Source of the DNA: Bifidobacterium breve
GTDB taxonomy: Bacteria; Actinomycetota; Acidimicrobiia; Acidimicrobiales; Ilumatobacteraceae
Direction: 5' to 3'
DNA length: 15,367 nt
Assembly: GCA_945869715.1 (NCBI GenBank)
Contig: CAMBPP010000023.1
Coordinates: forward strand, 1-15,367
The stretch's first letter is position 1. Each line of letters begins with the position of its first letter. Below, in pieces: positions 6,688 to 14,494 of the stretch. Under the pieces are notes generated by a model, which saw only the letters and a program-made list of their open reading frames with translations, had not been told where the DNA came from and did not search any database. The position numbers and the translations under genes are program-made.

Positions 6688-7929
6688 ATGGAGTCTGAAG
6701 TTTTAGCTATTAATGGCAACCGTATGATGCAGCGCATCAAAGCACTTGCCGACATCGGCAGTACTGGTGATGGCGGCAGTTGTCGCATTGCACTCACCAC
6801 AGAAGATCGCGATGGACGAGATCTTGTGGTGTCCTGGATGAAAGAACTTAATCTTGATATAACTATCGACGCAATTGGCAATGTTTTAGGAACGTGGAAT
6901 GTAGGAACTGGCAAGCCCGTGATGACTGGCTCGCACATCGATACCGTACGTACCGGTGGCATATACGACGGCAACTATGGCGTCATTGCAGGTTTAGAAG
7001 TAATTCAGACGTGTCAGGAGTCTGGGCTCACCCCGTCGCGTCCACTTTCAGTTGCATTTTTTACAGATGAAGAGGGTGCGCGGTTTTCCCCCGACATGCT
7101 TGGCTCACTTGTTTATGCTGGCGGTCTTAATCTTGAAGAGGCACTAGATATTGTCGGAATTGACGGCAAACGTGTTGGCGACGAGTTACTCAATATTGGC
7201 TACGCAGGAAGTGCTCCTTGCCCAGGTGAACCACCACATGCGTTTGTAGAAATTCATATAGAACAGGGTCCGGTGTTAGAGGCAGAAGGGTTCATTCTCG
7301 GAGCGGTAACCGGCGTTCAAGGTATTTCCTGGCAGGAAGTAACTATTCAAGGACAAAGCAATCACGCTGGCACAACACCAATGAACTTGCGTCACGACCC
7401 CGCCTATGTTGCAGCCATGCTCACTGTGTATTTGCGAGAAATTGCAGAACGGTTCGGAGGCGACCAAGTGTGCACAGTTGGAAAGATTGACTTACACCCC
7501 AATCTCGTCAACGTTATTCCCTCTCGTGCAACTCTTACCCTCGATATGCGAAATACCGACGAAGACACCCTTGTCGATGCAGAACGCTTGCTCGATACCT
7601 TTTGTTTCCAATTAGAGCAAGATGAAGGTGTCTCTATATCGAAAAGAACCTTGTCGCGTTTTGAACCCGTACAATTCGATGAGCGAGTCATAGAAATTGT
7701 GGAACGGCACTGTTTGTCCACCGGCAAGCGAGTGCGCAGGCTTCCTTCTGGCGCTGGTCACGACGCACAAATGCTGGCCCGAGTGTGTCCGTCGGCAATG
7801 ATTTTCGTGCCTAGTCAGAAAGGTATTTCGCATAACCCCGCAGAACATACCGATGAAGAAGATCTTGTCACTGGGGCAAACGTTTTATTGCATGTGATGC
7901 TGGAATTAGCCGATACTGTTTTCTCATGA
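6688..7929 (+). CDS. M20-family hydantoinase/carbamoylase-type amidase (N-carbamoyl-L-amino acid hydrolase / allantoate amidohydrolase-like)
   Basis: A 413-residue zinc/manganese amidase of the hydantoinase/carbamoylase group within the M20 family. These cytosolic dimers split the ureido group of N-carbamoyl-L-amino acids, N-carbamoyl-beta-alanine, allantoate or ureidoglycolate into amine, CO2 and ammonia. Metal and catalytic motifs are intact: G-S-H-I-D-T (H83), G-I-Y-D-G-N-Y-G-V (D94), D-E-E-G-A-R-F (E128/E129), E-I-H-I-E-Q-G-P (H190) and S-H-N-P-A-E (H382). The lid/dimer domain shows N-H-A-G-T-T-P-M (225-232). Length is normal. Which ureido substrate it uses cannot be decided from sequence. 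It is the first gene of the operon, and its stop overlaps the start of the next carbamoylase by four bases (ATGA). Confidence 0.92.
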   Translation: MESEVLAINGNRMMQRIKALADIGSTGDGGSCRIALTTEDRDGRDLVVSWMKELNLDITIDAIGNVLGTWNVGTGKPVMTGSHIDTVRTGGIYDGNYGVIAGLEVIQTCQESGLTPSRPLSVAFFTDEEGARFSPDMLGSLVYAGGLNLEEALDIVGIDGKRVGDELLNIGYAGSAPCPGEPPHAFVEIHIEQGPVLEAEGFILGAVTGVQGISWQEVTIQGQSNHAGTTPMNLRHDPAYVAAMLTVYLREIAERFGGDQVCTVGKIDLHPNLVNVIPSRATLTLDMRNTDEDTLVDAERLLDTFCFQLEQDEGVSISKRTLSRFEPVQFDERVIEIVERHCLSTGKRVRRLPSGAGHDAQMLARVCPSAMIFVPSQKGISHNPAEHTDEEDLVTGANVLLHVMLELADTVFS

Positions 7930-8852
7930 GCAGAATTATTACGGTCGGCGCTGCGCAGCTTGGACCCATACAAAAAGAGCACACCCGAGCCTCCGCTGTC
8001 GAGCGACTCATCGTTCTTTTGCGTCAGGCAAGTAGCAATGGGTGCGATCTTGTGGTCTTCCCCGAATTAGCTCTCACCACTTTTTTCCCTCGATGGTTTG
8101 TTGACGACATCACCGAGGCCGACCATTGGTACGAAACATCAATGCCGTCACCAGAAACACAACCCCTCTTCGACGAGGCACGCCGACTCTCTATTGGTTT
8201 TTCTCTGGGTTACGCGGAACTCACTCCCGATGGTCACCGGTTCAATACGCAGATATTGGTGGAGAAAGACGGATCCGTTGTAGCGAAATATCACAAGGTG
8301 CATATACCTGGTCACGAACACAACGAACCCGACCGACCCTTTCAACATGCCGAGCGCTACTACTTTGAACCTGGGCCAGAAGGCTTTGGAGTATGGAAAG
8401 CTTTTGGTGCACGAATAGGAATGATGATCTGCAACGACCGACGGTGGCCAGAGTCGTACAGAGTCATGGGGCTCAAGGGTGTTGAAATGATTTTGTGTGG
8501 CTACAACACGCCCATCCATTACGTACCCGACCCAAGCCAAGATATTTTGCAAGGATTCCACAACGCACTCGTCATGCAGTCCGGTGCCTACCAAAACGGT
8601 ACATGGGTTGTTGGTGTAGCCAAAGGTGGTACCGAAGAGGGCGTCGACTCCCTTGGACAAACCTGCATTGTGGCTCCATCGGGTCAAATTGTGGCTCAGG
8701 CATACACCACCGACGATGAGTTAGTAGTGGCCCGTTGCGACCTCGATTGGTGCAGCAAATACAAAGAGACGCTTTTCAATTTCGATAAATACCGCCGTCC
8801 CGACGTTTATGGGTCAATAACCGCCCAAAAAGGTGTCATTTTCGAGGATTAA
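7926..8852 (+). CDS. N-carbamoyl-D-amino acid hydrolase-like amidohydrolase (nitrilase superfamily)
   Basis: A 308-residue carbon-nitrogen hydrolase closely resembling the D-carbamoylase group, as judged against my recall of the Agrobacterium enzyme of about 304 residues. The catalytic triad is complete: E47 in V-F-P-E-L-A-L-T-T-F-F-P-R-W, K124 in K-Y-H-K-V-H-I-P-G-H, and C169 in M-I-C-N-D-R-R-W-P-E. P-F-Q-H (H141), V-M-G-L-K-G and G-Y-N-T-P also match. The enzyme decarbamoylates N-carbamoyl-D-amino acids to D-amino acid, CO2 and ammonia; relatives act on N-carbamoyl-beta-alanine or carbamoylputrescine. Its ATG overlaps the stop of the M20 amidase (7926-7929), so the two are translationally coupled. 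No hydantoinase is present in the window to supply the usual substrate. Confidence 0.93.
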   Translation: MSRIITVGAAQLGPIQKEHTRASAVERLIVLLRQASSNGCDLVVFPELALTTFFPRWFVDDITEADHWYETSMPSPETQPLFDEARRLSIGFSLGYAELTPDGHRFNTQILVEKDGSVVAKYHKVHIPGHEHNEPDRPFQHAERYYFEPGPEGFGVWKAFGARIGMMICNDRRWPESYRVMGLKGVEMILCGYNTPIHYVPDPSQDILQGFHNALVMQSGAYQNGTWVVGVAKGGTEEGVDSLGQTCIVAPSGQIVAQAYTTDDELVVARCDLDWCSKYKETLFNFDKYRRPDVYGSITAQKGVIFED

Positions 8853-8911
8853 CGCTCCTGAAACGAAATGAACTACCGCTTTCTCTCATCCTTTGACAAA
8901 ATGTAAAGATC

Positions 8912-8917
8912 AAGGGG
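8912..8917 (+). promoter_or_regulatory. Ribosome-binding site that fixes the start of the fused Mo hydroxylase
   Basis: AAGGGG sits 5 bases before the ATG at 8923. It argues for that start rather than the in-frame TTG at 8893, which has no such site. Confidence 0.6.
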
Positions 8918-8922
8918 CAAGC

Positions 8923-11553
8923 ATGACATCTTCACCATCCACTTACTCAGAGGCCAATTACTGGAACTCTGCTTCCCGTGTGCCCCTCACCGTTAATGGC
9001 GTGCAGGTCACAATCAGTTCCCGCCACCCGCATCTGTTGTCGGCACTGCGTGAAGAATTGAACGTCACCTCTGCAAAAGACGGTTGCTCCCCTTCTGGGC
9101 AATGCGGATGTTGCACCGTGCTCATTGATGGCAAAGCGGTAGTGAGTTGCCAACAATCTGTAGAGAAAGTTCGTGATGCGAACATCGTTACTCTTGAAGG
9201 CATCGGAGAAGACGAAAGAAAAGTTTATTCCGATGCATTTACAGCATGCGGTGGGTTGCAGTGTGGTTTCTGTATTCCCGGCATAGTGGTGCGAGCTAAA
9301 GCACAGGTAGATAAAAAAGGCGCTGGCCTCAAACGAGAAGATATGGCTCGTCATCTCGGTGCGCACCTCTGCCGGTGCACAGGATACGTCAAGGTGCTCG
9401 ACGCAATTGAAAGCGTCGCGAAAGGCACTATTCTACCAAAACTGGTATCTGGTGGCGTTGGCAGTAACGCGCCAAAATATGAGGGTGAATCGCTTACTCT
9501 CGGAGATCGCGGCTATGTAGACGATATTCGCGTTCCCGGAATGTTGCATGCTGCATTGCATCTCACCCCTCACGCCCGCGCAAAAGTTTTAAACATCAAC
9601 ACCGAACGAACACTTGCCTCTTCCGGGGTGCGTGCAGTTTTTACAGCAAACGACATTCCCGGCGAAACATACGTCGGAATTATTTATAAAGACTGGCCCG
9701 TCATGATTCCCGTAGACGGGTTCACTTCCTATGCCGGTGACGTATTGGCAATAGTTGTTGCTGAAACACGCGAGGAAGCACGCATGGCAGCAGACCTTCT
9801 TGAGGTTGACTATGACGTGATGCAGCCCATCACAGATCCGGCTGTTGCTATTGCATCAAATGAAATTGCTGTGTGGAAAACCGCTAACAACATCTTGAGC
9901 ACCAGCACCTATCACCGTGGCGACACAGAGCAATCGCTTCAAAATGCACCGCACGTTGTACGTGAGACATTTATTACTCAACGCATAGAACACGCATTTC
10001 TCGAACCCGAAAGCACGCTTGCCGTACCCAGCCTCGCTGGCGAGAATCGCAAGTTACACGTCTACTCCGGTGGTCAAGGCGTCTGGGACGACAGAAACGA
10101 CATTGCTCGTGTCTTAAATATCGCTAACGAAAATGTGACCGTCGAGCTGGTATCTAACGGTGGGGCCTTTGGTGGCAAAGAAGATATGAGTAACCAAGCT
10201 CACGCTGCTTTAGCTGCATGGCTGCTCAACGTGCCCGTGAAATGCACTCTGAGTCGCGAAGAAAGTTTTCGCATGCACGCCAAGCGTCACCCCATCACCA
10301 TGGACTACGAGGCAGGCTGCGACGAGAATGGGAAACTTATTGCTCTTCGCGTACGTGCATTGGGTGACAGCGGCGCCTACGCCAGCGTTGGCATGAAGGT
10401 ACTTGAACGTATGGCAGGCCATGCCAGTGGCCCCTACTTCGTACCCAATATTGATGTTGAGGCAGTAGCTGCCCGCACTAACAACCCTGTTTGTGGAGCC
10501 TTTCGCGGCTTCGGAGCTAACCAAGCGCAATTTGCCATGGAAGGAATTCTCGATCGATTAGCCGTAAAAATAGGCATCTCTGGTTGGGAAATTCGCAAAA
10601 GAAACGTCATTAAGCCGGGAATGGTGTGGGGTCCTGGGCAAATCATGGACGACGGGTGCCTGGGTGCAGAACTGTGTCTCGACGAAGTACGCGAGGCGTA
10701 TGAGGCAGCAATACAAGGCGGCAAGGCTGTAGGACTTGGCTTGGGGTTAAAGAATTCTGGACTTGGCAATGGTTTTAAAGAAATAACAAAAGCTGTTGTT
10801 CGTTTTTGTTCAGATGGCACCGTTGAGGTGCGACACGGCTGGACCGAAATGGGTCAGGGCATCCACACCGTTGCGCTGCAAGTTGCAGTTGAGGAACTAG
10901 GTATTGACCCACTACGCATCAAAGTAATTGTCGACACCACACGAGAACTCGGCCAGGGGCAAACTACGGGTTCTCGCGGCACTCTGATGGGGGCCGGCGC
11001 TGTCAAGGCTGCGTGTGAGGCGGCGCGTGCTGCCAACTGTGCTGAAGATGTTGACCACCTGGGTGAGTACCGCGTGGACTGGACAACGAAGTTGGGCGAA
11101 CCCGGGGTTGAGAACCCTATTATTCACTCCACTTTTGGATACGCCGCACAAGTAGTTGTGATGGACCGCACCACGGGGTTAATTGAACGAGTCATTGCTG
11201 CTCACGATGTAGGGCGCGCAGTGAACCCCATGCTGTGCGAAGGACAAATTGAAGGCAGTGTTCACATGGGTCTTGGATATGCGCTATCCGAGCAATTTCC
11301 TAGCGACCCCGAAACTGCGTTTCCCACCAACACAACGTTACGTTCACTCGGCATTTTGCGTCCGAAAGATGTTCCACCCATTGAAGTGACGCTTGTTGAA
11401 TCACCGCAACCCAATTCACCATATGGAATTAAAGGTGTCGGAGAAATTGGTCTCGTACCAACTGCTGGTGCCGTGGCCGAAGCGATGCGCAATGTAGATG
11501 GTGTGTGGCGCAATGAATTACCCATGAGGCCAAAGGCCCGTGACGATGACTAA
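8923..11553 (+). CDS. Molybdenum hydroxylase with fused [2Fe-2S] and Mo-cofactor domains (XdhD-like)
   Basis: An 876-residue xanthine dehydrogenase-family enzyme without an FAD domain. The N-terminal ferredoxin-like domain has C55, C61, C64 and C76 (first cluster); the helical domain has C114, C117, C150 and C152 (second cluster). A short linker (about 166-190) leads to the Mo domains. Mo-cofactor contacts include G-G-A-F-G-G-K-E (413-420), A-F-R-G-F-G (526-531), E-M-G-Q-G-I-H-T (642-649), T-T-G-S-R-G-T (681-687) and the catalytic glutamate E841 in G-V-G-E-I-G-L. This fused order occurs in E. coli XdhD and selenium-associated hydroxylases. Such enzymes hydroxylate N-heterocycles with water and pass electrons through the clusters. 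Having no FAD domain, it may borrow the FAD subunit encoded at 13652. An SsnA-like gene overlaps its end. Confidence 0.9.
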   Translation: MTSSPSTYSEANYWNSASRVPLTVNGVQVTISSRHPHLLSALREELNVTSAKDGCSPSGQCGCCTVLIDGKAVVSCQQSVEKVRDANIVTLEGIGEDERKVYSDAFTACGGLQCGFCIPGIVVRAKAQVDKKGAGLKREDMARHLGAHLCRCTGYVKVLDAIESVAKGTILPKLVSGGVGSNAPKYEGESLTLGDRGYVDDIRVPGMLHAALHLTPHARAKVLNINTERTLASSGVRAVFTANDIPGETYVGIIYKDWPVMIPVDGFTSYAGDVLAIVVAETREEARMAADLLEVDYDVMQPITDPAVAIASNEIAVWKTANNILSTSTYHRGDTEQSLQNAPHVVRETFITQRIEHAFLEPESTLAVPSLAGENRKLHVYSGGQGVWDDRNDIARVLNIANENVTVELVSNGGAFGGKEDMSNQAHAALAAWLLNVPVKCTLSREESFRMHAKRHPITMDYEAGCDENGKLIALRVRALGDSGAYASVGMKVLERMAGHASGPYFVPNIDVEAVAARTNNPVCGAFRGFGANQAQFAMEGILDRLAVKIGISGWEIRKRNVIKPGMVWGPGQIMDDGCLGAELCLDEVREAYEAAIQGGKAVGLGLGLKNSGLGNGFKEITKAVVRFCSDGTVEVRHGWTEMGQGIHTVALQVAVEELGIDPLRIKVIVDTTRELGQGQTTGSRGTLMGAGAVKAACEAARAANCAEDVDHLGEYRVDWTTKLGEPGVENPIIHSTFGYAAQVVVMDRTTGLIERVIAAHDVGRAVNPMLCEGQIEGSVHMGLGYALSEQFPSDPETAFPTNTTLRSLGILRPKDVPPIEVTLVESPQPNSPYGIKGVGEIGLVPTAGAVAEAMRNVDGVWRNELPMRPKARDDD

Positions 11554-12625
11554 TGCGTACACCACACCTGGTCTTGTGTGTGCACACCATCACCTCTACA
11601 GCTCTTTGGCTCGCGGTATGCCAGCGCCTAAAATTGCACCCCACAATTTCCTATCTACTTTAGAAAATGTTTGGTGGAAATTAGATGCTGCACTTGACCA
11701 CGACATGATCTATTGGTCGGCTGCATTAGGTGCTGCTGAAGCGCTCTTATCGGGCACCACCGCAATTATCGACCATCATGAATCTCCAAATTGCATCGAG
11801 GGGTCGCTAGACGTCATCCACGCCGCATGTACCGACATTGGTATTCGCGTTATTCCGTGTTACGGCGTCACCGACCGGTGGGATAATGACGGAAAGCTGC
11901 AAGAGGTCAATACGACATCCCCTATGACTCAAGGCGCAGAACTCGGTCTCGCAGAAACAAAGCGGTATCTCCTCAGCGACAGACCAGCGATGGTGGGCGT
12001 ACACGCAGCCTTTACTTGCACTGATGAAACTCTCGATACCGCTGCACACCTAGCCACCGAATTTCATACTGGCGTGCACATTCACGTCGCTGAAGGACAA
12101 GACGACCGCGATGCTGAAAGTCGCTTACAAAAATATGCCAATGACGATTGGCTCATCGTTCATGGAGTGCATTTACAAAAACCGATTGCCGGAACAATTG
12201 TTCATAACCCACGTTCCAACATGAACAATGCGGTTGGTTATGCTCGCCCAGCGCAATGGAGAAACCGCATCGCACTTGGTTCAGACGGTATCGACAGCAA
12301 CATGATGTCTGAGTTTCAACTTGCATTTATTGCAGGCCGCGCCGACGACATATCTTTCTCTCCCGACCTTGCCTGGAACTGGCTATTCAATGGTTCCCAA
12401 CTCGTTCCAGATACTCAAAACGACGTGGTGACCTGGAATTACCCACATATGGATAGTTCTTGGCACCTTGCTTACACCACGTCTCTCCATGTCACTGACG
12501 TCAGCATCAATAATGAATTCGTGTTATTCGAAGGGAAGCTCACCAAGGTTGACCTCGAGGAAACGCGACGCAAGGCCGAAGAACAATCTCGGCGTTTGCA
12601 CCATGCTTTAGCAATGTCCGAATAG
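11546..12625 (+). CDS. SsnA-like metal-dependent amidohydrolase, N-terminally short
   Basis: A 359-residue amidohydrolase resembling E. coli SsnA by my recall: P-G-L-V-C-A-H-H-H-L-Y-S-S-L-A-R-G, then N-F-L-S-T-L-E-N-V-W-W-K-L-D-A-A-L-D, and later H-N-P-R-S-N-M-N-N-A-V-G-Y. Metal ligands are in place: H14 and H16 (H-x-H), H180 in H-I-H-V-A-E, H206 in I-V-H-G-V-H, and D247 in G-S-D-G-I. Family members deaminate or hydrolyse aminated N-heterocycles such as guanine or cytosine. Unusually, the protein begins almost at the H-x-H motif, so about 50 residues of the usual N-terminal beta-sandwich are absent, and the C-terminal part is also shortened. The ATG is 9 bases from an AAAGG; a GTG at 11540 is an alternative. 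It overlaps the preceding gene by 8 bases. Confidence 0.85.
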   Translation: MTNAYTTPGLVCAHHHLYSSLARGMPAPKIAPHNFLSTLENVWWKLDAALDHDMIYWSAALGAAEALLSGTTAIIDHHESPNCIEGSLDVIHAACTDIGIRVIPCYGVTDRWDNDGKLQEVNTTSPMTQGAELGLAETKRYLLSDRPAMVGVHAAFTCTDETLDTAAHLATEFHTGVHIHVAEGQDDRDAESRLQKYANDDWLIVHGVHLQKPIAGTIVHNPRSNMNNAVGYARPAQWRNRIALGSDGIDSNMMSEFQLAFIAGRADDISFSPDLAWNWLFNGSQLVPDTQNDVVTWNYPHMDSSWHLAYTTSLHVTDVSINNEFVLFEGKLTKVDLEETRRKAEEQSRRLHHALAMSE

Positions 12626-12639
12626 CCACCATGACAATC

Positions 12640-12645
12640 AAGGAA
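12640..12645 (+). promoter_or_regulatory. Ribosome-binding site of the LLM flavin oxidoreductase
   Basis: AAGGAA lies 5 bases before the ATG at 12651, in the 25-base gap after the SsnA-like gene. It is one of the clearest ribosome sites in the operon. Confidence 0.6.
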
Positions 12646-12650
12646 ATTCT

Positions 12651-13655
12651 ATGAAAATACCCATGGCTCTATATCTGCAAGATGCGCATCACATCCGCGA
12701 AGGCATGGAGTTTGCTCAATACGCAGAGGCAAAAGGATTCGATGCGGTATGGCAGGCCGAAAGCCGACTCGTTCGCGAAGCAACTGTTCCTATGGCCGCT
12801 TTTGCCTCAGTGACGAGTCGCATCAAAGTGGGTTCAGGAGTCGTCGATTGCTGGAGTCGCAACCCCGCCCGCCTCGCAGCGACATTTTCCACCTTGGACG
12901 ACCTCGCTCCAGGAAGAGTCATCTTGGGTATCGGTGCATGGTGGGATCCACTTGCATCAAAAGTGGGCATCAGCCGACACAAACCACTGAAAGCAATGCG
13001 GGAAATTGTGACCACCGTCAGGGCGCTTCTCAATAATGAAACAGTCACATTCAATGGTGAATTTGTGCAGCTTGATGGCGTTGAACTCGACTATGTGTAC
13101 CAAGAGCGCCGTGCGAAGAATGTGCCCATTTACATTGGCGCAACAGGAATGCAAATGATGGAACTCACTGGCGAAATCGCTGATGGAGTTGTACTGAATT
13201 ACCTTGTCTCTCCCGATTACAACAAGCAAGCGATGGAGGCTCTCGGAAATGGGGCAGCCAAGGCTGGACGCACCCTAGACAACATCGATCGTCCGCAACT
13301 GGTGGTCTGCAGTGTTCATGAAGATCGCCAAACCGCTTTAGACATGGCGCGTTTAATGGTGACCCAGTACTTGGGCCAACAGCCCCACATCATGAAGGCC
13401 TCAGGGGTGCCACAAAGTTTGCTCGACAAAGTTGGTGAAGTTCTCACTTGGCCAGCCACGCACGAACAAGTTGTAAAAGCGTCAAAACTCGTTCCCGATG
13501 AAATAGTGGAAATGCTGACGGCTAGTGGAACCCCGGATGATGCTCGTAATAAGGTGAAGCATTACATCGACAATGGGTGCACATCTCCAATTTTGTATCC
13601 ACTCGGGGATGTGAAAGCGATGATTGACGCATTCGAGGGCTGGGAAGTCACATGA
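12651..13655 (+). CDS. Luciferase-like (LLM class) flavin-dependent oxidoreductase
   Basis: A 334-residue TIM-barrel protein of the bacterial luciferase/LLM superfamily. Typical features are A-E-A-K-G-F-D-A-V-W-Q-A-E (about residues 25-37), R-I-K-V-G-S-G-V (57-64), N-P-A-R-L-A-A-T-F-S-T-L-D-D-L-A-P-G-R-V-I-L-G-I-G (71-95) and P-I-Y-I-G-A-T-G-M-Q-M-M-E-L-T-G-E-I-A-D-G-V (159-180). The last resembles F420-dependent methylenetetrahydromethanopterin reductase-like members. The superfamily includes FMN monooxygenases, such as RutA that opens the pyrimidine ring, and F420-dependent dehydrogenases and reductases; the cofactor cannot be told here. It lies between the SsnA-like gene and an Mo-hydroxylase FAD subunit gene, overlapping the latter by four bases, so it probably acts on the same pathway. 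Confidence 0.88.
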   Translation: MKIPMALYLQDAHHIREGMEFAQYAEAKGFDAVWQAESRLVREATVPMAAFASVTSRIKVGSGVVDCWSRNPARLAATFSTLDDLAPGRVILGIGAWWDPLASKVGISRHKPLKAMREIVTTVRALLNNETVTFNGEFVQLDGVELDYVYQERRAKNVPIYIGATGMQMMELTGEIADGVVLNYLVSPDYNKQAMEALGNGAAKAGRTLDNIDRPQLVVCSVHEDRQTALDMARLMVTQYLGQQPHIMKASGVPQSLLDKVGEVLTWPATHEQVVKASKLVPDEIVEMLTASGTPDDARNKVKHYIDNGCTSPILYPLGDVKAMIDAFEGWEVT

Positions 13656-14494
13656 CCATTTTTTCACCAAGGTCACTTACAGAGGCTTTACAAGTACTGA
13701 ATGAACACCCCACAGCTCGTCTCCTTGCCGGCGGAACCGACACCATGGTGGAAATTAACTTTCGCCACTTCGAACCAGGCGACATCATTTCGCTGCGCCA
13801 TGTTCAAGAACTACAAGTGTTTGAAACTCTCAGCACCGGGTACCGCCTTGGGGCTGCAATCCCTTACAAACAATTTGAAAACGGTTCTTTCTCACATGTT
13901 TCAGGGGCACTAAGCGAGGCTTCACGCACGGTGGGTTCACCGCAAATTCGAGCCACCGGAACAATTGGCGGCAACTTGGGAACCTGCTCCCCTGCTGGCG
14001 ACACACTGCCTGTGCTGAGTGCGCTCGATGCACAGATTGAACTGTCGTCCATCAACGGCATTCGCATGCTCAGCATTCACGATTTCATGCTTGGCGTCAA
14101 ACGCAATGCGCGGGTTTCAAATGAAATCATTACTGCAATCCACATACCAAAAATCAATGGTTTTCAGGGCTACGCAAAAGTCGGTGTGCGCAACGCCATG
14201 GTGATCTCTATTGCCAGTGCTTGCCTCATTCACAATATGGACAAGAGCCATATTTCTCTCGCTCTCGGTGCAGTAGGTCCAACCATCATCCGGTGTCGCA
14301 CAGCAGAAAAGTGGCTAACGCAAAACGCAGATCTTTCTACAAGTACTGCTTTGACCACTGAGGTCATTGAAGAATTTGGGCGCTTAGCTGCATCAGAAGC
14401 ACTTCCTATTACAGACCACAGATCAACTGCCGAGTACCGCAAACATGCTGTTGGTGTACTTGCACAACGACTATTGAAACGAGCAATGAAGTGA
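13652..14494 (+). CDS. FAD-binding (medium) subunit of a molybdenum hydroxylase
   Basis: A 280-residue CoxM/XdhB-type FAD subunit. The vanillyl-alcohol-oxidase-like FAD motifs are clear: R-L-L-A-G-G-T-D-T-M-V (about residues 23-33) and G-S-P-Q-I-R-A-T-G-T-I-G-G-N-L-G-T-C-S-P-A-G-D (96-117). The C-terminal domain follows the usual CO-dehydrogenase flavoprotein pattern, ending in Y-R-K-H-A-V-G-V-L-A-Q-R-L-L. It passes electrons from the [2Fe-2S] clusters to NAD+ or another acceptor. It overlaps the LLM gene stop (ATGA, 13652-13655) and the next [2Fe-2S] subunit start (14491-14494). With the two following genes it forms a standard three-subunit set. It is the only FAD subunit in view, so it may also serve the fused enzyme upstream. 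Confidence 0.93.
   Translation: MTIFSPRSLTEALQVLNEHPTARLLAGGTDTMVEINFRHFEPGDIISLRHVQELQVFETLSTGYRLGAAIPYKQFENGSFSHVSGALSEASRTVGSPQIRATGTIGGNLGTCSPAGDTLPVLSALDAQIELSSINGIRMLSIHDFMLGVKRNARVSNEIITAIHIPKINGFQGYAKVGVRNAMVISIASACLIHNMDKSHISLALGAVGPTIIRCRTAEKWLTQNADLSTSTALTTEVIEEFGRLAASEALPITDHRSTAEYRKHAVGVLAQRLLKRAMK

Noticed and set aside
8148..8687. 179-codon open frame on the minus strand
   Set aside because: It is fully antisense to the strongly recognisable D-carbamoylase gene, has no recognisable motif, and is a shadow of codon bias.
8893..8898. Perfect TTGACA -35-like hexamer before the fused Mo hydroxylase
   Set aside because: No -10-like sequence lies 16-18 bases downstream; that position is the ribosome-binding site. 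The gene most likely belongs to the upstream operon.
11380..11545. Frameshift hiding the missing N-terminus of the SsnA-like protein
   Set aside because: This DNA encodes the conserved C-terminal end of the Mo hydroxylase with its catalytic glutamate, and the other frames show no beta-sandwich-like sequence.
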